From the NCBI RefSeq assembly GCF_035083965.1, contig NC_089722.1, positions 29,658,642 through 29,722,641 on the forward strand: 64,000 nucleotides of DNA. Direction: 5' to 3'. This document shows positions 21,791 to 32,097 of the stretch, one piece after another. Below the pieces are notes generated by a model. It was not told where the DNA came from. It saw only the letters and a list, made by a program, of their open reading frames with translations, and ran no database searches. This stretch comes from Branchiostoma lanceolatum (lineage: Eukaryota > Chordata > Leptocardii > Amphioxiformes > Branchiostomatidae). Both the position numbers and the translations under genes were made by a program. Positions within the stretch are counted from its first letter, which is position 1; each line of letters starts with the position of its first letter.

Positions 21791-23402
21791 CCCGTCGAAC
21801 TAGCTGGGAACCTACCCATGGCTGTCTCTTCGTTTCTTTCTTTCTTCAATGTCTAATGTTAGAATTATATAAGTTTGGTTGTTGTGCAGAAAAGAGACGT
21901 AAGGCCCCTGCTAAAGCTAAGAACTAACGGGCACAGTTTACTCTTACTTGTTTGCATCTATTTGTTCCGTACTGTGTGGAGAATGTCTGTTAAGTCACCT
22001 TGTCAATGACTATTAACTATTGCTTGCTCTTAGTTCACCCTAATCCACAAGAACGTTTGTGTGACTCAAGAGAAGGTAATTACTAAGATTACTAAGCCAT
22101 ATTTCAATAACAACTTCCATATGATTTTGATACGGTAAGAAAGAAAAAATCTCGCTTATTCATCATTCAGCGCCTGATTATCAAATATTCCGTCTACATT
22201 TTTTAATGACCTGAAAAAAAAAACCTTCTGCAGTTACAGCTTTCATCCCGGTCCTGTCCTACATGCTGTCATTTTGCATTCAGACAACTAGATTTATAGT
22301 CGACTTTCATCCTTGCTGTCTCATTGTAAAAATAATGGGAAAATGATTTGTGTACGTTTTTGAATATCGGTTTCCAAGCCCTCGTAGATTCTAATTCAGC
22401 CACATGAAAAGATCTTTAAGATCTGCTCTTGCTGTATTGATTTCAGATCAAAGCAAAATTTTCACAGTCCGACAGAAAATGTTGAAGATTGTGAGTTGAA
22501 GACGAAGATCTTTCAAACAGCGAGTCGTGTTTTCGTCTTGATGTTCAACCGCATCATCATGCGGACCCGTTAAGCCGATTTTCTGGGGCAGGGCTCATTT
22601 TGATGTGACATCTCTTGTTTAGAAGTCAGAGAAACAATTTAACGGTTGGTTGCCTCTGCGCGACAATGTAATGAGTCTAGCTATAACCAAAAGCGTGTTC
22701 TCCCTATAAGGACACGCACAATGATGGAAACAATTTTGTACACAATTTTGTACCGTAAATAGGGAGAGTAGGTAATGGAATATGCACATCTACGCTGCAC
22801 TAACCATTTTAAAAATCTGGTAGCGATTCCAATGCACAAAAATTATTGATATATCGGCAAAATGAAAGAAAAACGTGATAAGACGTTTAGAAATTAGCCT
22901 GTTCTTCGGACGTACGGAAGTAATATTAACATGAAAAGAACTCGTCAAAACCTTTAGACAGATGATTATGTATATATAAAGAAAAAGGAGGCACCATACG
23001 TAAGTGACATGAAAAGTGAAAATCTATACATCATGGAGCTCACTAATGTAGTGAGGAAAATTGCAGAAGAATCATTTTCAGCCGCACCTACAATGTAACT
23101 AGGGATAGAGTTGATCTTTTTACCGAGTAATATTGATATCTTTGGAGAGAGAACGATATATAGACGCAATCTAAAGAGGGGTTTGTTGAAAACGGAATTA
23201 ATTTTCAAAGAAAAAACCGTGACTAACCTTTCTCTGGCCTTCCCCTAAAATGCTGTTGAACTATAAACTCAAATTCACACACAAGCGCTCTTCAGTTTAG
23301 AAAAATAACGCTCTTTGCATAACACTCACATCGAATTATTCAGCGTGTTTGTGCAATTGCTACTAAGGAAAACAAGAAACAATTATTCCATAGAATACAT
23401 AC
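21791..23402. other. No gene recognised
   Basis: Non-coding as far as I can read, with no strong repeat. It would fall in the QRFP first intron if the exon proposed near 23.4 kb is real. Confidence 0.45.
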
Positions 23403-23470
23403 CTGCTGGTTATCTCAGATACGTGGAAACCGCAAGTCCTTCTTAAACGAGCGAATCAAAGGCAATGAGA
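23403..23470 (-). other. Possible 5' non-coding exon of QRFP
   Basis: On the - strand, ...GATAACCAGCAG is followed by GTATGT, a strong donor. The 100-150 bp upstream of it is CpG-rich compared with its surroundings (23450-23560), like a small promoter. The QRFP coding exon starts at an acceptor (16558) and needs an upstream donor; this is the best one I noticed. The upstream limit of the exon is a guess, and the 6.8-kb intron implied here is untested. Confidence 0.25.
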
Positions 23471-23999
23471 CGACGACGGCCTTGCCTGGGGTTTTAACTG
23501 CGCTCTAGAACCTCGTTCGCTCGTCGGCGCAGTCTCCCGTCTTGTAGTACTTAATTCAGCGGGTGGGCGGATCCTGTAACGATGCTGACAGAGAGAGATG
23601 GACCCCCGGAGAGGTCTAGTTACCTGTTCATGTGAGGTACCGGAGATGAGGGTACTGGATTCGTGTTTGGATGAATGGATGCAATACGCAACTCGTCACG
23701 AGGAAATGATAGCGTTATTTGTGGATGGTGTTGCTGGCTTCAGAAAAACTCCCCACGCAAGACCATATCATACATAGAAAACAGGTCATGCCATAACAAT
23801 TTATGAATGTCAAAAAATCGAAATGTGAACAAGAGGGATGAAAAGGATATAGACTGGTGCGGAAAGGTTTAGATTCTCAAGATTGCTAACTTGAAGATTA
23901 CATAATAATGGTTAATTGATCATAAATTACCCGTGCTATTGAAGCCAGTGCTGGATTGCTGCAGGGTGTACAATCATTATAATACAGAACAGATACATG

Positions 24000-24215
24000 T
24001 TTGTCCACACTTGAACTTTTTTGGAACTGTCGCAAGGGTCTGGGCGGCTGCCATTCGGCGCCAGCAGGTGACCTCGATACGACCTTCCCCAACCGAAGTC
24101 AGGTACCCATTCACACCTGGGTGGAGTGAGGAAAGTCGTGTAAAGTGCCTTTCCCAAGGGCACAACATCGGGGCATATCGGGGTTTCGAACCCGGGACCT
24201 CTTGGTTCTGGGCGA
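24000..24215 (-). repeat. tRNA-derived SINE-like element
   Basis: On the - strand a box-B-like GGGTTCGAAACCCC is followed by TGTTGTGCCCTTGGGAAAGG, CACTT, CTCACTCCACCCAGGTG and GGTACC. The same order of blocks occurs at 36355-36731 (+), 44345-44655 (-) and 50860-51010 (-). This is the usual layout of a tRNA-headed SINE. Confidence 0.65.
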
Positions 24216-24830
24216 AACACTCTAATTAAAAGCAGATCTATCGGTGGAAAGGCGATATCAAAAGGACCAACCTATTCCGAGTTTAATAGGCACTTGTAGA
24301 ATAATTGCTCGTTCTTTTTTGATCGAATTTCTAGTTCACTTTCTTTCTGCTCAATATATGGTACTCTACACGGTCAATAACCTGACGAGGCGTCAGTAAA
24401 AAAAAACCAGATTAAGTAGCTTCTTCTCTGGATGTACTTAAGTACTTCGGCATTTGCTGTTTTTGCTAGGAATAGCATACACGCCCATTTAAGGACGTAC
24501 TCTTACAGGCATAAAAGGACACATGGATTAAAGTGGGTTTAAAGCGACTTTATTTTCGCTGAGGACATTTTGTATTGACCTCGACGGTATTACAGTTGTT
24601 CTTTTTTCTAATCTCTTTTGAGATTGACGACAAACCCTAGCTCGCTATCCAACCATTCTCAAGGAAACATGGATAAAAGTGGGTTTAACGCGATTGCTTT
24701 GACTTATAGACAGTTTATACTTTAATAGGTTAACTTCATCGACCTCACAGGTATGACGGTTGTTTTTCTCTTCTCCGATGAGCATGGCTAGCCTCTATAG
24801 CAGGGCCTTTTTTGCGGGGGGGGGGGTGGA
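24216..24830. repeat. Diverged segmental duplication in non-coding DNA
   Basis: Blocks at about 24510-24640 recur, diverged, at about 24660-24800: ACATGGAT-AAAGTGGGTTTAA, then GACCTC-ACGGTAT-ACAGTTGTT, then CTCTT-GA. No coding frame of a known family is present. A G9-10 run lies near 24820, followed by a small hairpin (TTTTTCTACTGG / CCGGTAGAAAAAG). Confidence 0.5.
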
Positions 24831-24959
24831 GTCGCTGATGAGTTCTTTTTCTACTGGGTCGTTTGTGCAGTCGTTTGTGCAGCCAGCCGGTAGAAAAAGA
24901 TGTCATCAGCGAAAGCCCCCCAAAAGGCACAGAGAGCCTTCTATGGAGATCATGGCGAT

Positions 24960-25152
24960 AAATCCTGAAGTTGTGTTACGAAGCAGTCAACCTTTTCAGT
25001 TACGAAGTAGTAGTAGAGTTGTAGGGTGTGTTGCTTTTAACAAAACCCTAGAGCATGGTGCCAAATCCTGAAGTTGTGTTACGAAGCAGTAAACCTTTTA
25101 AGTTACGAATCAGTGGTAGAGATGTAGGGTGTGTTGCTTTGAACAAAAAGCC
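24960..25152. repeat. Tandem duplication, 103-bp unit, two copies
   Basis: AAATCCTGAAGTTGTGTTAC starts at 24960 and again at 25063. Each copy runs through ACGAAGCAGT-AACCTTTT, AGTTACGAA-CAGT and GTAGGGTGTGTTGCTTT. Confidence 0.85.
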
Positions 25153-25878
25153 ATTAGGGTAGTCAAACACCAAGGGGCGTACCATGTATGCTCGAAGGGG
25201 AGGGGCTGTGTACACCCACCTGTTTGCCTGTGAACAGTCCCTGTACAGTAATTGAAAAGCGACCACAATGAAGATGATATCAAGCGTGCGTATTATATTG
25301 CGAACGGTTGTCGGTATCTTTTTTTTTCCTTATTGGCTCCTATATAAATTTGATCCTTTCATTTTCTTCAACCACTGACAAGACTCGATTAGCCATCGGC
25401 TACGTCTTTAAGGAGCGAGAGACTCGTAAAAAAACTTGTTAACTGTCTTTACACGCCAGAACGGTTATCAAAGCAGAATACCCCTCCAGCAGTAAATTCA
25501 TTAGACCAGTTAAATGAGTTTTGCTTTATAGTATTACATAACGCTTATGCGTTGAACCACATAATTTATAGACATTATTTTTTTCAATTTCCTTTTTGAG
25601 TTTTTCTTGATGCGTTATCTGTACAGTTGAGATTTTAAAAATAGGCTTTCAAGAAAGCAGATAGGAATAAAGTTATAATGAACGACCCAAGCTTGTGGAT
25701 TAGAGTTCGGTCGGACTTCTGAGGAAAAGTATAGTCGAACAGCCGACCATTCGATACGCTCAGGGCTTGCAGCTGCAGTACTAGTGTTATAATAACTTTA
25801 TTGCAAGTTCTTGCCCAAAGGCTAATTGCAGACAAACACGTATATGGAGATACATGGAAATCGAAATAGTTATCTAAT

Positions 25879-26374
25879 CTACTGTGAAAGTTCTATGTTA
25901 ACTGTGGTTGACAATGGTTGGGTTTGACTTCTTTTTTGAAGACAGTGGAAAATAAAGTGACCCACGTTTTGAATCATATGTGGGTTGGTTGATTTTACTA
26001 GAAAGATGGATTTTTGTAAATCATTCAAATGGAGAAAGCTATGAGAATTTATGGAAGCTATTTTCCATAATTCGTTTCTTTGGGCGTCATAGAGAGAACA
26101 TTGGCAAATTAAATGCATTTCATTTTTCACTGCGTTCATTGTACGAATCTTACACATTCTCTCGTGAGCAGGTGGCTTTTGTATATCTACCCTTTTCTAT
26201 TTCTGGTGGGTGTGCGCTTATTCGTATCTTACACACAGCTGACCATTGGTCAAAATCTTTGTTGGAGAGATATTTTACCATTGAGTATTCTGTTTTGACG
26301 TTTCTATAAATAGATAATTTATCAACTTGAAGAAAGCTTTGAATGCATACGTCGGTCAGCCTTTTTCTTAACAA
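25879..26374 (-). pseudogene. LINE (non-LTR retrotransposon) reverse transcriptase 3'-end remnant
   Basis: Two adjoining - strand frames read like the C-terminus of a LINE polyprotein. The upstream one (26374-26150) gives KIRISAHPPEIEKGRYTK. The other gives CKIRTMNAVKNEMHLICQC followed by SLYDAQRNELW. This is the CxxC...H...C zinc-knuckle-like end (KFRxSxHxLxIExGRY...CxxC...EDExHFLxxC..Y...R..LW) common to many animal LINEs. The join needs a frameshift near 26150, and no upstream reverse transcriptase core is visible, so the copy is a broken fragment. The identification rests on motif resemblance only. Confidence 0.6.
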
Positions 26375-28268
26375 TGAACATATATGCTGTATGTCTAGAT
26401 TGAGTTATAACCATGATGAACTTGATATATTATGTATCAAAACTAAAGTTCCAAATTTGAAGCGAAAGAAACCTCACCATAAAGTATTTGAATCGTATCT
26501 CTGCCAGTCAACATCATATTCATTTTTGCCTGGCATTATTAATCATCTGTGACTGTTTGAAATTGCTACTTATGACGGCACCCTGGATATAATCCTGGTT
26601 GTGTTTCCGAGAATTCCCTCCTTGTAGTGCCTAACGTGGGATGGGATCATGGCGTCTTACAATAATCCTGCCACGTTAATCATCTGAAAAAGTGAACGAA
26701 GGCAGGTCAAAATCTCCAGTTTTTTAGTTAAAATGCTGTAAGGTCATACTTCATATTGATGACATCGTCTGGGCACCCCAAAACTGATGCGAGCGTAAGG
26801 AAAAATGAAAGTTGGGCAAAGAAAAAAGGTGCCTTCGATATGAAAGTTTATTGCAAGTTCTTGCCCGTATAGGCTAATTGCAAATACATTTAACATGAAA
26901 AGAAAGGACAGACAGTGAACAATATAATATTCGACAACTCTAGATCTAGTTTGACTACTGACACTAAATTCTAACTTGTTGTGTTCGCCTTATGAAACCT
27001 AAGTGGTCAGTAAAACGGTCAAGATATTCTTGAACAATTTACGGTACATATTTGCTCTTTTTTCAGATCCTTTGTACTGTATGGTCGCAAACTTGTTTTT
27101 GCAACGTGGTGGACAAAAAATGATGCGCGCGATGATATCATCCATATAATCATGTCAGTGTGGCCTATGATGAAATATAATATCCTGTCAAAGGCGTAAA
27201 CTTTTTTTGGAATCCATCCGCGTATTACGCTTTTCATATTAACTGTTATCTGACTAATGACATGACTATGGGTATTCATTAAAAGTTTGGTCATATACAA
27301 CGTATGCAGAAGGGGAAATTTGATACAGTAGATAGAATAAGATAATAAATCAAGTTAGATTTAATATATCACATTATATTTGATTGTATCACCACTCGTT
27401 TACTATTTGTCATTGTCCTGAATAACTAAATGTGTACCTTTGCCAATTCTTATTAGCCAAATGAATGAATGATAGCATAATCATTAATTTTTTCATATAC
27501 TAGCACACCTCAATTGAGGAGGACTGTTTTACCTTTACCTCTTATATATAAAAATAGAATATAAAAAAATACATATATACATATATATATATACATGTAT
27601 GTGCAACAGATTGTCTCTACCTAACTGAGAAAAACTTGACACAAAATTCTTCATTATGTAGCCATAACTACACCACGTAAAGAAACCAATTAAGTGTACA
27701 CCATTATCATTAACGACGTACTGATAGCATGAGATTTCTCTTGGGGGCAGAAATCCCTTGCTAATCTGGAGTTTGAAAGTAGTTTCTTAAAGCAAGCACA
27801 TACTTAGTCAGGACTTTTCTTCCAGCCCGAAACTTGAATGGCTCCAAGCTGAACAGACTGACAAACTATTAAGCAAAAAGTTTAATCCCACTATCATGAC
27901 TAAGATGATGATTAGGCGTATGAACATAAATGTTGTGTTTCAGATTACGGTTTGGAAGAAAATGGATACATCGGTAGGGATTCTTTTGACAATGTAAAAC
28001 TGAAATGCATCAAGAAATTGAGTTCAACATCATAGTTGGATTATACTATACATTGTACAAGCACAATTTTCTATTGTAACAGAAGAAGTAGAACTTTATG
28101 GCACCACAATTGTACATGGTACAAAGTATGGCAAGAATTCGTAAACAGTAATACAAATTAGAAGTATAGAATCCTAATTACTAATACAATACAATAAGGG
28201 CTAGCATACGTTTTGATATAGTGTAACAGCTGTAATCGAGTTGGTTTAATAATTAGTTTCGGTATTTT
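26375..28268. other. No gene recognised; AT-rich
   Basis: Low-complexity AT patches (for example 27540-27600) and short frames of no recognisable family. GCAAGTTCTTGCCC-TAGGCTAATTGCA occurs at about 25800 (split slightly differently) and again at about 26850, so part of this stretch is duplicated around the LINE remnant. Confidence 0.45.
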
Positions 28269-31200
28269 TACCTTCGCCGAGAAGGTTATGCAGAGGGTAG
28301 CGTTTGTCTGTCTGTTTGTTTGTCTGTTTGTAGTGGCACAGAATAACTCAAGAACGCCTTGATGGATTGTCTTGGTATTTGGTATGTTGGTAGGTTTTGA
28401 TGAGACCTAAAAACGATGAGATTTTGGGCCCCCTAGCTGCTCCTTACGGTACTGCAGCGGAACTTCCTGGTTTGATATCTCGTGTTCTGGACATGCTATG
28501 GAACTTATTTTTGAGTGGTAGATAGATCTTGGGACAGAGAGTAAGTGGTGTGGGTTTGGGCCCCCTAGCGGCTTTTTATCTCCATGAAAAAAGGCTTTTT
28601 CATGGAGATACTGTTTTGCTTGCGTTTGGTGTTTGTGTGTATGTTTGTGTCACCGGTCGCTTAAAGTCACCATAACTGTAAAACCTGTACATGGATTGAA
28701 ATGATTTTTGGTATGTGGGTGGGTGTTAGGTGGAGGAAGGTCAAGGTCGATTTTGGGCCCCCTAGCATGTGTGACTGGAACTGCAATGGCGTATTTGTTA
28801 AAATCTTAAATGTAGAAGAACTGAAGAGTGGATGGACAGATCGTCATGTTCTTTGGTACACAGGTAGGTTAGACCAAGTTGTACACACTTAAGTGCAAAC
28901 TATGCAGATGAGACCGAATTTGCATAAGTAAGGCGGTAAATCGTTTGCATGGGTGTCGTCGTATGCTTAAAGTCAGCATAACTGTAGAACGTGTAGATGG
29001 ATTGTAGTGATATTTGGTATGTGGGTATGCGCTGGGAGGAGAATGGTCAAGGTCGATTTTGGGCTCCCTGGTTTATGTCCCTGGAACTGCAATGGCCTAT
29101 TTGTAAAAATGTTCTAAAGGGGTTTAACTGAAGAGAGGAACAACAGATTTTCATGTTATTTGGTACGCTGGTAGGTTGGATGGAGATGTACACACTGAAG
29201 TTCAAATCATGCGAAGTTATTGTGTTTGCGTGTGTGTGCGCGTGTGTGTATGTTTGTGTCACCGTGTTTGTATGTATGTGTCACCGGAAGCTTAAAATCA
29301 GCATAACTGAAGAACGTGTGGATGGATTGAAATGATATTTGGTATGTGGGTAGGTGCTGGGAGGAGAAAGGTCAAGGTCGATTTTGGGCCCCCTGGTATG
29401 TGTCACTGGAACTGCAATGGCGTGTTTGTAAATATTTTCAAAGGAGAATAACTGAAGAAAGGAGCGACAGATTCTCATGTTAATTACTTGGCAGGTAGCT
29501 TAGAGAGGGTTGTATACAATGAAGTGCAAATTATGCAAATTGGACTTAATTTGCCTAAGTAATGGGGAAATCTATATTTGCTGTGTTGGCCTATCCTCTA
29601 TTGGGTGCTTGTTAGTAGCTATAGCGTAAGTAGGTCAGTTGTCAACAGCTGTTGGCTTTAGCTTGCCAAGCCCATCAATCAATTTAGCAACTGTTGGTTG
29701 TTAACAGCTGTTGGCGCTTAACAGTCTGTAGGGACTGATTTAACCAGACTAGAAGCTAATGACAGCAGGTAGTGAAAGGAACAGTTATACATGGTTTTAA
29801 TGTAAGGCAACTCATTCCAGTCAGTCTGTCTGTATGTTTGAGGACCCCAGTTGAATAATATGGGAAAATAGCAAAGAAGAGGTCAAGATCAGTTTCTGTG
29901 GATCAAAGGATATATGATGGGGATCCAAAGCATAAGGTATGTGAAGTAACCAGGACACATCACACATTTGATTATGTGTAAATTCACTTTGACCTGTTAA
30001 CAGGCTGTTTCTTGCTCATACCGTGTTGTGGTCTGGCTTTATTTTCTCAATGGTTTGGCAATGGTACTGTGGACCACAATATATTTAACGTACAATGCTA
30101 CGATTGCTACCAGTTTATAGGTAACTACGTAGCACTTTGACATGATCTGGTCACTCGTAACCTTTCCTGCTTATCTATTGTACCCGTCTTTTATTCACCT
30201 GTAAAGTTGTGTTCTATCAACCGCTGTCCCTGATAGTTTATAATTTACACAACTTTGTAGGCAAGGTCGGGATGTCTCCAGGTGTCAGAGATACATAAGA
30301 AGATGAAGAGAGATCACATGAGAGCCAAAAGAGAAGGAGAAACAAATGCACTGAGGCGTAACAGACCACATAAAACAAATATAAACAAACACAACCACCC
30401 TGAAGCAGATAAAACATAACATAACAACCAAACAACAAATAACATATACACAAACATAACACAACATTAAAAAAAAACAAATTTCATGGAGATTTTGGGT
30501 CCTCAGACTCTTGTTTGGAACTGCAGGAGCAGGTTTTGCGTCTGACTTTGAAAGGGAATAACTCAAGAAGGGCTTGATGGCTGGTAATGATTTTTGGTAG
30601 GTAGATAGCTTGAGTGATGATGTACATGATTAGATACCTCTTATGCAAATCAGTATCTAATTTGCATAATTAATGAGAAAAGTTTATACATCCGCCAAAT
30701 TCCATGATAGGACTCTCAAACATGTGACATATGTAACTGAGGAAGAGAGAAATATTAAGTGATATGAACTATGCAAATGAAGACATCATTTGCATAATTA
30801 ATGAGGAAATACTATAGCAAGATGGGCTTGATGGATGGTCATTATTTTTGGTATGTAGATAGCTTGTGTGATGCTTAGTATGATTAGACAATAATTATGC
30901 AAATCAGATTCTAATTTGCATAATTAATGAGGCAACTTTAAAAATCCGCTTTGTTCCATGATATGACTATTTAAATTGTAACTGAGGAAGGGAGAAATAT
31001 TTATAGATAGAAAATATGCTAATGTGGGCTAATTTGCATACTTAATGAGTAACTTCTATTATTCCACACTGGCAAATGACGGCAATTTCATACATTCAAT
31101 ACTTTTTTTTGGCATCTGGACGTTATGTGAATGTAAACATCGTTGAATCAAATTATGCTAATAAGGGCCTCATTTGCATAATTAATGAAAAATATTAGCA

Positions 31201-31340
31201 TAACCTTCTTTGTTGAGCTCATAATTTGTTAAGCTCATACCTTTGGACATGTTATATTTTAAGACAATCAACTGGTATGATAATTGATGAGAAACACTCC
31301 TAATACATCAGTCATAAATGTAAATTATTTGGCGAAGGTA
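28269..31340 (+). repeat. 3.1-kb complex 'TTCGCC' repeat, near-complete copy
   Basis: The element opens TACCTTCGCCGAGAAGGTTA and closes with TTTGGCGAAGGTATGAGG, so both ends carry TACCTTCGCC in inverted orientation. Inside, a module of about 305-325 bp recurs at about 28671, 28978 and 29302: CATAACTG-A-AAC-TGT, ATGGATTG, GATATTTGGTATGTGGGTAG, GGTCAAGGTCGATTTTGGGC, CACTGGAACTGCAATGGCG. A second series (about 30560-31200) reiterates TATGCAAAT and AATTTGCATAATTAATGAGG. No transposase-like frame is visible. Shorter copies occur at 11068, 33250, 38025 and 62684. It could be a non-autonomous DNA element that has grown by internal duplication. Confidence 0.65.
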
Positions 31341-31963
31341 TGAGGTCGTGGAACTCTAGTTTTCTAATGTGAAAGCAGTCGTTTAGATATTTACCTATTT
31401 TCGCATTGTGGGGATTGTTGCATTTAAATATATACTCATAACGGTCTGTAGCATGTTGGAAACGATTCAACACCGTTTTCGTCACTCAGATTATATAAAT
31501 TCTATGTCGACTCCAAAAAAAAGCTGCAGCTGTCATTTCGCATTGTCACTGCCATTACGATGACTTGGCAAATATGAAAAAAATTAATACCACACACTAG
31601 CCGTGACACAGCCCTTTTTCCAAACCATTGATGGATACTGAGAATCAACCGTGGCGAAAGAAAATATTTGCACAAACACGCTGTGCATGTATGCTGACAC
31701 CGCCTAGTGCCACGCCCACTCGATTTTAACAACAGACAAACGTAGAGTTGACGTTTTTAAAAGTAGCACTAGTGAAAAAATTATACGGATGGACATTTAT
31801 TCTACACCCACATATATCAATGCATGATTTTTATCTATTTTTATTTGTACAAATTAACATTAAAAGACTCAAGTACTGTTCTGTTTGATTTTGAGTGTTA
31901 CACTCTACTACATTCTGTTGCCATCATGCCCTGAACTTATCATTTAGGTCACTCATTCAAGAA
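31341..31963 (+). other. 5' flank / 5' UTR region of the GH63-type gene
   Basis: No coding exon before the ATG. A CATTTAG-GTCACTC junction at about 31940-31955 could be a splice acceptor for a 5' UTR exon, so the transcription start may lie further upstream. No TATA box or other core element is convincing. Confidence 0.35.
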
Positions 31964-32097
31964 ATGGCGGCGGGGAAGGAAATAGACCGTCTCGCAGAAG
32001 ACAAACTACGCCTCAAAAACTGGAAACGATGGGGCCCCTACCTGTCAGAACGACAGTGGGGAACTGTAAGGGAAGACTACTCAGAAGATGGGTCTTG
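31964..32097 (+). CDS. GH63-type gene exon 1
   Basis: Codes residues 1-44 and two bases of codon 45. It begins [20 protein letters not shown] and contains [18 protein letters not shown]. The donor is TTG/GTGAGC. It carries the N-terminal family signature. Confidence 0.9.

Noticed and set aside
21554..21856. 100-codon frame rich in Ser-His-Thr
   Set aside because: Translation of a compound ACTC/CA microsatellite.
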